Assembly: GCA_020002185.1 (NCBI GenBank)
Contig: CM034532.1
Span: 24,054,135-24,118,134 of the forward strand
Direction: 5' to 3'
DNA: 64,000 nt
Source of the DNA: Paraescarpia echinospica
Taxonomy: Eukaryota > Annelida > Polychaeta > Sabellida > Siboglinidae
Position numbers and translations under genes: made by a program. The notes beneath the pieces are model-generated. The model saw only the letters and a list, made by a program, of their open reading frames with translations, ran no database searches and had not been told where the DNA came from. Shown here piece by piece: positions 49,795 to 61,544 of this stretch (position 1 is the first letter of the stretch; each line of letters opens with the position of its first letter).

Positions 49795-51555
49795 TGTTAA
49801 ACACAGGAATGTTTCCTGATAAACTCAAAATTGCCAAAGTAATTCCTACATATAAGAAAGACGATCCAACATTATCACAAAATTACAGGCCCATTTCTCT
49901 ACTTCCAACGATTGCTAAAGTAATAGAAAATTTATTTTACTCAGTTATCAACATAGTTTAATGATACCTGCTTTTTGACAATCAATAAGTACGGTTTTAG
50001 ACCTAAACATTGAACTGAATGTGCTGCATTAGAATTAGTAGATAGAATTATAACGCAAATGGATACAAATGACGTTACGATTAACATATTTCTCGATCTT
50101 TCTAAACCTTTTGACACTATTGACCACACCATTTTATTGAATAAATTGCGATATTATGGCATTGCCGATGCAGCTCTACTTCTGTTCAAAAAATATTTAA
50201 ACAATCGGAAACAGTAGGTTGAAATTCAAGAACTAGAGTCTGAAATTCTTCCAATAGCAGTTGGTGTCCCACAAGGTTCAATCCTTGGGCCATTGTTATT
50301 TATTATATATATATAAATGACTTCTCACAAGCTAGTAGCATATTTAAATTTATAATGTACGGAGATGACACCACGTTACTTGCTACTATAAAATCTTTAA
50401 GTAATAGTATACAATGTAACACAATTGAATCTTTAATAAACAGTGAACTCTCCAAAGTTGTTGAGTGGCTAAGTATAAGTATAAATCTAGGTTTTTTCAT
50501 GTCCTCAATAGAGGTACACAAACCCATATACTTAAAATAGATAATACATATATTGAAAAAGTGGATGAATTTAATTTCCTAGGGTTAACCTTGGATTCAA
50601 ATTTAAATTGGAAAAGACATAGAGAAACAATGTATAATAAATGTACAAAAATTATTGGCATTTTAAATAGGCTAAAACATGTATTACTTTTAGAAATATA
50701 TATTTTTATATGAATCGTTAATATTATCACATATAAACTATTGTATTATCGCATGGAGATACAAAGGAAACAGATTAATGAAAATTCAGAAAAAAAAGCT
50801 GTTCGTACAATAACGTCAAGTGGATACAATTTTCACACAGAGCCTATACTTATTAAACTGGCAGTTTACATTAAATGTTAATATACACCACCATGACACA
50901 CAGAAATCTAAAAAAATATACATACTGCCAGAACTAATGGTGAATTTGCAAAACAATGTCTTAAATATAACTTGCCATACATTATAAACAACACTCCTGA
51001 AATAGTGAAAGAAAAGATATATACTCATAGCCTGCGAGGCTTTGCAATTTACACAAAAAACGTTCTCCTGAAAAAAATACAAAGATACGTGTACACTTCT
51101 AAATTGTTATTCATGTAACCAAAATCAGTAATGTTAATTATTAATAAATGTACGAAAATGTTAATTATCAAGTACATACACAATTTTGATTATATCAATC
51201 GCTATAAGGAACATTTACTGCCACATATAATTAACACGATTGTATAATTTAGATAGACAAATATCTTGAAAGACCATCATATATTTAAAACATACTTTTC
51301 ATAACTGCGGTGGCTCCTATGATAGCGACAATATGTCTTATTCGGAGCAACACATCTCCGATTTATCATAAAATTAAAAGGTGTTTTTCTGTTAATCAAT
51401 TACTTTACTGGTTTCAAAAATGGTACATACACACATTATTATGTGTGCATATATATTTTATTTGTATCAATATGTATATACCTGGTATGTTTATTGTATG
51501 AATATTTGTTATATTTTGAGGACAAAATAAAATTCTTGTTGTTCTTGTTCTTCAA
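49795..51555 (+). pseudogene. LINE reverse transcriptase, multiply broken
   Basis: Reading across frames shows [32 protein letters not shown], a DLSKPFDTIDHTILLNKL block (first catalytic Asp), GVPQGSILGPLLFIIYI and then GDDTTLL, where the usual YADD has become YGDD. Several stops (for example after NRKQ and after IIYIY) and frame changes are present. The tail includes NFLGLTLDSNLNWKRH. The element probably ends near 51555 after an AATAAAATTCTTGTTGTTC tail. This family differs from the CR1-like copies; its tail type may be that of 47620-48066. Confidence 0.75.
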
Positions 51556-51559
51556 GCAT

Positions 51560-53035
51560 TACAAGGCATGCCAAGAAAGCCTTATTTGTGCAGATAATAA
51601 AGGGAGAACCGTTATATATTAAGTGATCATCACTGAATGTATGGAAACCTGTCTGAGGGATCTGTCTCCAATGCCATGTATAAAAAGGGTAGTCATTAGA
51701 GGAATGTGTGTCAAAGGACCATTGCATCCAATTAGCCATGCAGAAGGACTTCACACTATCCCACGGTCGCCTGTTATGAAAACGCATGGGGTAACAAATA
51801 CACAAATATACGGTTTTACAACAAACATACAATTATGAGTCCTAATTGTAGTCACTCAGAGGTTACAAATGCACACAAAATACTGGTGAATCAAAGGGGT
51901 GACGATGATTTAACAATTATGAGCGCATTAATTAAGACATATAAAATAATTCATTATTTCTGGTCAGAACTCTGTTAAAAAGTGAACGAAAGGTGCAGCT
52001 TTTGAAGTTTGGTATGCTGATTAAGGTAATTACCTACTGTCAAAGAGGCTATTCTCAACAATCAACAACTCAAGATGTGTAGCGAATGTATTTTTACAAG
52101 CTGCAAACCCGGTAGACAAACTCATCTGGCTTAACACAAATTATAATTTTCAACTATTGAGCTGCAATGCGAATTTCGATGAATAATTGTATTTAACCAA
52201 TACAAAAAAATTAGCTTCATCTATTTTAAAATGCGCTTGCTGATGAGAAATCGTGTACTTGTGTGGCTGTATGGTTGCCGAAATATTATGGTTGCTAGTT
52301 GCATGTTTGTAGATCTCAGAAAGGGGAGCCTTATCGCCAATGAGAAGGCAATAATGTGTGAAGGGCCTTTGTTATATATTATTATATCCATTTTGTGTTC
52401 CGTATAGTTGTAAAATACAGACTGTGTTTCCTGGAGTTAGTATTGTGTACAGGATATGGTATTTGACTGTTTGACACCTAGAATTTAATTCAAATTCCAC
52501 AAGAGGATAATAATTGTTTCGATTCTTCTATTTACCGGGCATGTTTTATAAAGGTTTGTTAATTTACTAACTTCATTATATTTATGATAAATTATGGAAC
52601 TTTTGCACATCAGATCAGATAAATATAAAGTATTAATTGAGTGAAAACCAGATTGTAAATGTCACACTTTAACTGTGTATTCTGAAAAAATAACTTGGAC
52701 ACACCGACACTCCTCGGTGTCTCGTTTATTATATTAATATGAACTTATTAAAAACAATTGCACACACGGTTTGAAAACGCACCCCCAAAACGACCTCGTT
52801 ATGGGCCTGCTGGGGATGCCAATGTGATGTTTGTATATAAGATGAAAAAATATAAGATAAAACCACATGGTCCACCGTTCTCACACCCACTTCATTGTTC
52901 TTCCAGTTAGAAATGTAAACTTCTGCATTATGAGCCCCCACGTGAACATGGAGTCCCTCTGCATTGTGAAAAAATATAACCCCACATGAACTTGTGGCGC
53001 CCCTGGAGTTTGAATAGGTAAACTGTGAAACCCCC
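51560..53035. other. No gene recognised
   Basis: AT-rich sequence with short open frames (51509-51832 minus, 52729-53037 minus) lacking recognisable domains. Confidence 0.4.
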
Positions 53036-53039
53036 ATTG

Positions 53040-53330
53040 TGAAAAGCTGCCTGGTTTAGATAATAACGATACCATTGAGGTCGGTCACAGCGGCTGTGAT
53101 GTGATTGTGCCTTTATACTCAAAGTACAACACCATGGCGAAGACTTTTTGAGTAAACGCCAGTCGGTAGAGGTAGTAATGATTGCCCTCTTGCCGGCAGC
53201 AGACGGCGTTGATGACTACCGGCGCGGGTGTGAGGTGACTGCACTTTCTTCGGCAGGAATGCATTCAGAGGCAAACGCAGAATGAAAAGAAATGTATGCC
53301 TCACTAGAGTACATGTGCAATGGATTACAG
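53040..53330 (+). repeat. Segmental duplicate, first copy, distal part
   Basis: CATTGAGGTCGGTCACAGCG, ACTCAAAGTACAACACCATG and TTCGGCAGGAATGCATTCAG match 60195-60420. In the second copy this block directly follows the part matched by 48455-49530, so about 3.5 kb (49531-53039), including a LINE, separates the parts here. Confidence 0.85.
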
Positions 53331-53460
53331 TGTAACACATGTAATAATAATAATAATATAGTTTGTTCATACACTCATATCCAGAGTAGGACTCGTGTTG
53401 ACAACTAATAGCTACTAAAATGTACATAATATAATTGAACGTGTAAAAAAGACTGAACTG

Positions 53461-53755
53461 CATTAACTAAAACATGTACTAAACAAACCTAAGCTAAAAT
53501 TATTAAGACATACATAACAAATAATAATAAATAAATAAATAAATAGACAATAAAATATTAATGAATACATTATTTAAATAATAGCTAATGAAACGTATAA
53601 AAGGCTACAACTGCATTATAATATAAAATGTAGTAAACAAACCTAAGCTAAACATATCAAGACGTACATAACAGATAATAATTATAAATAAATAAGTAGA
53701 CAATAAAATATTACTGAGTAAATACTTAAAATAATAAGCTAGTATAATAGTACAA
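53461..53755. repeat. AT-rich tandem duplication, ~154 bp
   Basis: Two units with AAACAAACCTAAGCTAAA, ATACATAACA, ATAAATAAATA and AGACAATAAAATATTA in order, starting near 53481 and 53635. Confidence 0.75.
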
Positions 53756-53775
53756 AATAATAGTAATAATAAACA

Positions 53776-54960
53776 CTACGATGTGAAGAGTGAATGGTAT
53801 AGAGAACTAGACATTAAAAGCAAGCTTGAAATAATGAGTCTTAAAACGCGCTTTAAATGTGTTAGCGCGTTCCACAGAGTTGGTCCCGCGCGAGAGAATG
53901 AACGTCGGCCATATCGTTCGAGGTAGTGGCGCGGAACGGCTAGCAACGCGCGGACGCCAGATCGTAGGGCGCGGCGCAGCACGTACGGCGTGATGAGTAA
54001 GGCCAGGTACGCCGGCGTCCGATCGTGGAGGGCGCGAAACACAATGACAAGCAGCTTGTACTCAATATGATACTTCACGGACAACCAGTGGAGCTGTTGC
54101 AACGAAGCCGTCATGCTTCGCCGGTGGTCCCGCCTGATTCGCAGCATGACTCTGGCCGCCGAGCGCTGCACCATTTCTTCTTCTTCTTCTTCTTCTTCTT
54201 CTTCTTCTTCTTCTTCCAGTAATCCACTACCGTCATTACTGACGACTTCGTGGATGGTGTGGTTTTTGTTGCGTGCGCCAGGTATGCAGGTGTGAAGTGC
54301 TGGTTGTAACTGTTTATAAAATAATGTGCAAGTGCAAGAGGCGGTCTGAGATGCCATACAGGACAGCGTTCCCGTAGTCGAGCCGTGATGTAAAAAGGGA
54401 GTGGACGAAACTCTTACATGCTGTAATAGTCAGGCTTGTTCGTATCTTGACAATGCGAAATAGATTGGAGTAAGCAGCACGACAGGCGTTCGATACTTGA
54501 GCCGACATGTCAAGTCTGCTGTCAAGTATAACACCGATATCACGAACAGTCGGCGTCAGTGATATGGTGGACCCACACACATCGATGGTGGACACTGCAG
54601 AAGGCGAGCGGACGGTGCTAGAACCAAAAACGTAGTGCATCGGCATGGTTCGATAGCGGACACTCAGCGTCGTCCGCGTATATATGGTAGCGGATCTGAT
54701 GGAGTTCGAGGATGTCCGCGATAAGTAAAACGTGTACGTGTTGAATAGTAGTCTGCAATTTGGCGTGTGTGGCGTGTGTGGCGTGTGTGGCGTGTGTGGC
54801 TTGTGTGGCGTGTGTGGCGTGTGTGGCGTGTGTGTGTGCGTGCGTGCGTGTGTGTGCGTGTGTGTGTGTGTGTGCGTGTGTGTGTGTGGCTGCTGAACGA
54901 CGGGTGTCGTACAGCCAGAGACTTGTTGAATAAAAGTATTTTATCACCCTCCGGAGTGGA
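53776..54960 (-). pseudogene. L2-like LINE C-terminal half, broken by simple repeats
   Basis: In order on the minus strand: a HIYADD active-site remnant (about 54690), DIGVILDSRLDMSAQVSNAC, RLDYGNAVLYG, then after a (GAA)n expansion (54174-54216) RSAARVMLRIRRDH, LQQLHWLSVKYHIEYKLLV and GPTLWNALTHLK. These follow the known order of L2-type ORF2 tails. A (CA)n/(GCCACA)n stretch at 54766-54890 replaces sequence upstream of YADD. Frames are broken at several places. Confidence 0.8.
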
Positions 54961-55695
54961 ATGGCTAGTGTTGTGTTGCGGTTCTCTGTAAATATCGAAC
55001 CTGTGATTTCGTTTCTTATACGTTTTTTTGCACTAACAATGCAGTAATAATAATTGCAAATTTGTCAGCAAAAATATTTACTCAAATACCTTGGTGCCTC
55101 TCCGTAAGATACATATACACTGTTGCCACAATAAAAACAGTGTTACTGTGTATCTAGTGCATTACACATATCGTCCACATAAGGTATAATTGAAAATGAG
55201 TATATTGACAAGTATTATAATTTACGAATTGAAAAGATTCAGAATGTGCAAATGTGTGCAAAATCTGGCATACGTAAGCATAGGAAATTATCTAACTGTA
55301 ATGGATTCCAACGGAGGAGGTACTTCGTAATTGAGCCGATAATTGATATATCACTGGTATTCAGCCTCGTTCTGATACATTTGCAATGTATAAAATAAAC
55401 TTAGTAGTATTATAAAATCATCGCGAGAGATAATTTCGGCTATTTTCTAAGTGTAAAACGACCCATCCGGGGCGCTTAAGTCGTTAAATCGATTCTTTGT
55501 AAGCTAATATACATTTGAAATGTACTGTATGAAAACGTGATAATTACCCATAACTACTTTCTCTGCTACTTATGTCTTGCATGTTTATGCATAATTTGGG
55601 TATTAACTGCGCAAAAAAACGATAAATAATTGTGTTTACGCGAATCATTTTGAGCTTGCCACATGGATGATTAAATATTGTGAAACACACAGAGA
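54961..55695. other. No gene recognised
   Basis: AT-rich, no repeats or exons that I can support. Confidence 0.4.
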
Positions 55696-55699
55696 CTGG

Positions 55700-55734
55700 T
55701 GACGTCACACACAGTCAACATGTCAGATTTTGAG
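55700..55734 (+). promoter_or_regulatory. CRE-like palindrome and possible tiny first coding exon
   Basis: A perfect CRE, TGACGTCA, is at 55700-55707. Thirteen bases later ATGTCAGATTTTGAG (MSDFE) ends at a strong donor GTGAGT (55735). This could be a promoter-proximal first exon, but five codons are little evidence and no partner exon is identified. Confidence 0.25.
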
Positions 55735-55790
55735 GTGAGTTGTTGCAAGTAATGGCTTTTTAAATCAGCAATTCGTAGACATAATGTATA

Positions 55791-56330
55791 TTGACAGCTA
55801 CTTTTAACAATGCAGGAAGCTTATGCATGTTTATTTATCCTGCTTCTAATGCCGTCCATCGGGTAACTTTTAGATTAAGTATAATTATAATACCCGACCC
55901 TTCAATCGGACTGTCCGCGCGGGGACGACGGCGACGGCAGCAGTCAATGCGGGTTGGGTCTGTGTGTCTACGGGTCTTGCGTTTCCAGTCAGCCATTTTT
56001 GAAACGTCCCTGTTTCTCCACTTATTTGAATCGAAACATGAAAATGTGAGATTCATACGTTCACAGATTGTTTCTAATGCTACAGGTACTGTTAGTAAAC
56101 CTGGCTGGCATGTCATCATTCAATGTAAAAGTTTTAGGTTTGTTAAAAAGTACACAATATCGTGTTGCCACGGAATTTTGCGTTCTATACACGAACTTTG
56201 GACACTAGCAGATCTGCAATCTATACATAAGTTTTTATCCATGAATATATTTAACAAATATAATAATAGATCAGATCAAACTGTGCTGCTTCATGTGAAT
56301 AACACATTTGATATTAATAGTACTCGTTAA
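55791..56330 (+). other. Open frame of unknown nature
   Basis: About 179 codons. The last 55 (GILRSIHELWTLADLQSIHK through NIFNKYNN) faintly resemble the C-terminal tail of family 14 beta-1,6-N-acetylglucosaminyltransferases, where an L-F-A-N-K-F motif follows an exposed helix. The match is weak, and key upstream motifs are missing. The first half has no domain. Could be a decayed last exon or chance. Confidence 0.25.
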
Positions 56331-56689
56331 AAACATACAAATTAAACATTTATTTTTGACATGTTACTTTACCATGACTTTACCGTTATTGTACACCGTT
56401 TACGAGAATGGCCCATATGTGTATATACAATATTAGAGCAAAACTAATGGAAAACATACATTGCACTTTGGATAAGGTAAAACCTCCAGGGATCCATAAC
56501 AATACTGATAAGTGAAACTTCTGATAAATAGAAAGTTATCACAAGGTCCCCTTATTGGGACCTATTCCCAGGACGAAGATTGACTTAACAGATCAAAAAT
56601 CAACTTATGAGAGTTCGAATTGTCTAGAGTGCACTGTATATGATCAATGCACATAGGTAATTATGTAGCAAAGCAAATTAAAAGTTCAG

Positions 56690-57535
56690 AATGATGAAAA
56701 GTGATGGAGATAGACAAAATTTACAAGATGATCTTGACAGGTTGATCAAATGGTCTGAAAAGTGACAAATGCTGTTCAATTTGGGGAAAGGTAAATGCCT
56801 CCACACAGGACATGGGAACGAAGATGTAGAATATACAATGGGGGTACTGTACTAAGTACTACTGTAAAAGAAAAGGACTTAGGGTTAACAATTAATGCTG
56901 ATATGAAGGTTTCAGAGCAGTGCGGAATTGCAGCTTCAAAGGGAAATCAAATGCTAATACCGCTGTACAAAACAATAGTCAGGCCTCATTTAGAATATTG
57001 TATACAAGCGTGGATGCTTTATTGCAAGTAGGACATAGATATATTAAAAATAGTACAGAGGAGAGCAACTACAATGATACCAAAACTGAGGGATCTTAGT
57101 TATGAAATACGCCTAAAAGAATGTGGTTTAACAACACTAGAAATCAGGAGATTGAGTGGAGATCAGATAGAAGTGTTTAAAATATTGAATTGTTATGAAA
57201 ATATTGATAGAAATATTTGTTCTCAGTTAAGAAAGCTAGAAGGACTAGATGACATGAAGTTACATTAGCAAAGGAGCAGTGCAGATTAGATATAAGAAAG
57301 TTCTCATTTTCAAAAAGGATTGTAAATGAATGGAACATATTATCTGCTGATTGTATGGGTGTTAGTAGCGTGAATATGTTTAAAAATAAAACCGACACAT
57401 ACGTCAGAATGGCGGGATACACATAGGTAAAAGGATTGGACTCTTGATAAGCCAAAGGGCTTCCTTGTCCGCCTGCCATCTAGAGTTAATTCTCTGGGTG
57501 ACAATCTTGTTAAATCTTGTATTCTCTTGTTAAAG
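56690..57535 (+). mobile_element. CR1-like LINE, 3' fragment
   Basis: Same family as 1-4260 and 35615-37634, opposite strand. It begins just after the FADD region. It carries LIKWSEK, then a stop, a frameshift near 56825, KEKDLGLTINADMKVSEQCG, and an internal deletion of about 16 codons between GNQ and LIPLYK. The C-terminal tail and 3' UTR follow (AGAGTTAATTCTCTGGGTGA, CTTGTTAAATCTTG). It gives the family's 3' end, which is missing from the first copy. Confidence 0.85.
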
Positions 57536-57559
57536 GTTATTATATAATATCCACGTTCT

Positions 57560-57843
57560 TACGTACCTGGTATCGTGTAGTTAAGTTTGAGGCATATAAT
57601 AATCAGTTGCCATAGAATGAACACCAGCTTTTCAGTGTGTATGAATCTGTCCATGCGACCAGAAAGATACATAAGTTTTCACATTATTATGCTCGTACTA
57701 ATGGGAAGAGTATGTGTCTATCAGTTAAAGGTGTTAAACTGTGGAATTCTCTTGATAAGAGAATTCCACCGTCCTTGTACGAGCGCATGGGCCCCAGCAT
57801 GTTGCATTGTGTCGGTTTCTTAAACCCAACTCGTTTAAAGTAA
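57560..57843 (+). pseudogene. LINE C-terminal fragment
   Basis: Encodes YESVHATRKIHKFSHYYART and NGKSMCLSVKGVKLWNSLDK, closely matching 47620-48066. It directly follows the end of the CR1-like fragment, suggesting one element inserted next to or into the other. No poly(A) or target duplication noted. Confidence 0.65.
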
Positions 57844-58179
57844 ATTAAACTGAATTACGACATGGCAACCAAGTTTACTGACCAGTGTAGATGCCAGTTC
57901 AACAAAACCTTTCATCGAAGCCGTCAAACTAAGAGAAAAACGACACAATACCAGTGAGACAGAACCCATAAAGGCTAAAGCCCATACATAATATCCACCT
58001 AGAGCCGCCATATTTCCCATGCTACATCTCCCAAACCTACAGACAAGCAACATGACAAATACCAACACTTAGTCACTTACTCCAATGAAATAATAAACAT
58101 TCGTACCTTTAACATGGATGATGAGGCGCTGGCGTTCAATCAATAACTTTACAACAAATCCATATCGCGGCGGCTGCAT

Positions 58180-59225
58180 CGATTGAGCTTCACAAAAATG
58201 TCCATGTCGTGTCGATGTCCTGCTCCCATCTTCTCCTTGGTCTTCCCCTTCCTCTCTTTCCCTCCACTTTGCCTTCTAGGATTGTTTTCTCTAAGGAATT
58301 GTGTCATTTGATGTGGCCAAAATAACTCAGTTTTAGTCCTTTTATTCTATTCACTAGTTGGCAGTTCTTCAGGTCTAATTTTTAAAAGATCTCTGCATTG
58401 GTTGTTCTTGTTATCCATGGCAATCTTAGGACTTTTCTGTAACATTTAATCTCAAACGCTTGTATTCTTCTCATGTCTTCTTTGTTCAGTGTCCGCGTTT
58501 CGCTCCCGTATAGAGCTGTTGGGAAAACGCAAATTTTTAAAAATTCTTATCTTTGTTGGTATGTTTTTTCCTTTCCATACATTTTTCAGATTATTTAATT
58601 TCTGCGTTGCTATGGCTATTCTTCTTCTGATCTCTGATGATGTCTTGCCGTCTCCTTGTAGTCTTGCTTCAAGGTATTCGTAGTGGTTCACATTTTCAAT
58701 TTGTTCCCCGTTGATTGCAATTTCTGCTTTTTCAATGCACCTGTCAGTGTCCATGATCTTTGTTTTCTTCACATTAAGTGACTAGCCCTTTTTCTCACTG
58801 TGTTCTTTTACAGACATGATTAGGTTTGTTAGGCCGATTGTTGTAGTGGACAGGAGTGCGGTATCGTCTGCGTATCGTAGGCCTCTGATTATATGTCCAT
58901 GAATATTCACCTCATCGTATCTTGTACTTCTGTCATGTAATTATACATCTCTCATTATGTCTTCTGTATAGAGGTTGAATAGGCATGGCGATAAAATACA
59001 TCCTTGTCTTACACCTTTTCCCACTGAAAAAGTTTCTGTAGTTGTGTTTTCCAGCCTGACTACTGCTTGTTGGTTGCTATAAAGTGATTTCAAGATGGCG
59101 ATTATCTTTGGGTGGAAGTTCCGACTACCCAGTGGAAAATCGACTAGATAAATTGCTTTGGCCGCAACGTGCAACTTGATCTTGGTCCAGTAACTAATCA
59201 TCTTGCCGGGCAACTATAATTTTGC
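58180..59225 (-). pseudogene. LINE reverse transcriptase fragment (RTE-like or related), broken
   Basis: On the minus strand: NFHPKIIAILKSLYSNQQAV, GKGVRQGCILSPCLFNLYTE and DIMRD, then past a stop LRYADDTALLST, the catalytic YADD. After it come SLNVKKTKIMDTD and INGEQIENVNHYEYL, a thumb segment typical of endonuclease-RT elements of this type. A frameshift near 58560 precedes the tail. The 5' part is missing. Confidence 0.75.
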
Positions 59226-59586
59226 ATCTTTGTGTTGATATATTTTAATAGGCATTAGCCATCAAGCACGTTGTGAATTATGACATTTTCGTTGCCCTGT
59301 CACCTCTTGGCCTTGGGTTGCAGCCTGCTGGATGATTATCGCATAGGCAGAAGCGGCGGATTCCTCCACTTTGGCCTTTGGGTAACTTAATCCCATTTGA
59401 ATTATGGCAAATTTCTTTGCCAAAGGGTAGGACTGGGAAGTCCTACACAGACACCCCTTTAACCTCTGTACCTTGTCACTCTATGAATCAGACAACCAGT
59501 TGTAGGTCCTCAGTCCCCTACCCTCCTAATTTTCCGGGATTGGAGGGGGCATGGCCCTCTTACCCCCCCCCTCTGGCTACGCCACT

Positions 59587-60055
59587 GGACAGTTCACGGC
59601 ACTGCAGGTGAGCTATATACCGGTGGAATAACGGATGCACTTGTCAGGTAGTGTGATCGTATTTTACTTCCTGGTCCGTTGCGCATATAGACCTGTACTA
59701 TGCATATTTGCCGAAGTTGCGAATTCACTGATGAATTACTTCCTGCCCGGTTGAATAAGTTGAAAACACTTACCGTAGACCGTAATCTACGTTAAAACAC
59801 TCTAGGATGTTGTCAATTTAAATACCCAACACTCAGGGCTGAAATTAAAAATGGATCGTTTTTATCACATGTTGTAAAATTTCACCCACATCTATTCTAG
59901 CACCTTAACTGTCCAAAGTTGTTTTAACCAGGCTTGTTTTCAAAAACCTGGTTCAAACACGAGAATGTCAACCTATTTTCAACATCAAGAGAATGGTTTG
60001 ATCGTTGTGAACCGATGTGTGGCATGATGTACTATTATTTTCACATACACACGCA

Positions 60056-60128
<73 letters not shown>

Positions 60129-60470
60129 TAATAACTGTGCCTCTGCGAAAGGTTCGTTTGAGTGTTTCAATAGAAAAGGTTCTCGTGTGTAGCTAATAAC
60201 GCAACCATTGAGGTCAGTCACAGCGGCTGTGGTATGATTGTGCCTTTATACTCAAAGTACAACACCATGGCTGAGGCTTTTTTGTGTAAATGCCAGTCGC
60301 TATAGGTAGTAGCGAATGCCATCTCGCTGGCATCGGGCGGCAATGACGTCGACCTGCACGGATAGTGTGCCGTGGCGGATTTTTTCGGCAGGAATGTATC
60401 CACTGGCAAATGCAGAACAAAAACCTTAAATGTAAATGTATGGCTCTCCAGAGTATATATGCACTGGAAT
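59587..60470 (+). repeat. Segmental duplicate, second copy (contiguous)
   Basis: Starts with GACAGTTCACGGCACTGCAG|GTGAGC, the last bases of the signal-peptide exon and its donor, and continues through all blocks matched at 48455-49530 and 53040-53330. Upstream is unrelated sequence ending GGCTACGCCACTG, so the initiator half of the exon is not duplicated. Confidence 0.85.
60050..60128. repeat. (CGCA)n/(CA)n microsatellite
   Basis: Six CGCA units followed by about 30 CA units with one T. Confidence 0.9.
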
Positions 60471-60887
60471 TAAGTATATGAATACATAAATAGATAAATA
60501 AAACACATGTAAAGTATTATTATGTTTTACACCACAGTAAAACGTATTTGTTGCAACATACTTCCTGGTATAATCTTTCAATGAGCAAATCTACAGTATA
60601 TAAACAACGTGAATGGAAATGATAAATAAATAAAATACATGTTTTGTAATATATTGTTAGGTCCTATATATCACTATAATTTTGTTGCAACATACTTCCT
60701 GATCTTACCTTTTAATGAACAAAGAATGACAAAGAATTATAGTATTTGTTGTTATTCGTTCGTGACACGTATACATTTACAAGGCAACAAATAATAAAAC
60801 ATAAATATTCCCCTACAGCCTTTACTTGTTCCGAGCAGCACATTGTGGTTTTTCTTTGAAGTAATCTCACTAACTGCATTGTTGCAG

Positions 60888-61055
60888 GCGCGGGGTGCCG
60901 ATTTGCTCGCACGTCGGCCAGTCAAGGGTCGTGTGTGTTTCCATGCAGATGTACCAAAGGCTGCAACCCAGTCACTGGCAATTGCATCAACGACGGGCAA
61001 TGCAAAGACGGACTTCCAAGTGGTCATCCGTGGAACGGGACGGCCTGTCAGATAG
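60888..61055 (+). CDS. Cys-rich EGF-like exon of a secreted protein
   Basis: A TTGTTGCAG acceptor opens a 168-nt exon ending at CAGATAG|GTAGG. It is phase 1 at both ends, the hallmark of shuffled extracellular modules. In the phase set by the 48412 exon it reads GCRFARTSASQGSCVFPCRC, then TKGCNPVTGNCINDGQCKDG, then an NGTACQ end with a sequon. Eight cysteines in about 55 residues, spaced C-x-C-x3-C-x6-C-x5-C, resemble the EGF/laminin-like region that precedes lectin domains in some secreted invertebrate proteins. That comparison is from memory. No later exon is identified with confidence inside the window. Confidence 0.65.
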   Translation, partial: ARGADLLARRPVKGRVCFHADVPKAATQSLAIASTTGNAKTDFQVVIRGTGRPVR

Positions 61056-61544
61056 GTAGGTTTTAAAGCTGTTTCCTCTACCGATTTAGCCCATTGCCCG
61101 TCACCTGACTGGATGCCTTGGTATAGTTGACAGTCATGATAGTAATATTTAACAAATGTTAAGCATTATTGTGTGAGCGTTTACTTAATTTTGCCAAGTC
61201 CAAGTCCGTTTTACCTTCCGAATACTGATTTACTCCATGAAAAGTGAGGATTTTGACATACATCGGGTATTGTGAAACTATATAGATCTTACGTCTTAGT
61301 CATGACGTCGTAGAAAGTTTGGCGCTCGAGGTTCAAGCCGTCTAAGACGAAAACATTAACTTCCCCGTGAACATAAAATGCACAGGCCCGTAACCAGGTT
61401 TTACTGCGGGGGGAGTTCGTTTTTGATACTTTGTTATATATATATATATATAGGAATATATATATATATATATATATTCCTAATGACAACATACGCGGAC
61501 CAGATATGAATATATGTATAGGTTTTCAGGCGTCATAGAGCGCT
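61056..61544. other. Intronic or intergenic; palindromic (TA)n at 61435-61482
   Basis: No exon recognised. The TATATATAGGAATATATA tract is self-complementary, and AGGCCCGTAACCAGG at 61383 resembles motifs at other repeat ends in the window. Confidence 0.4.
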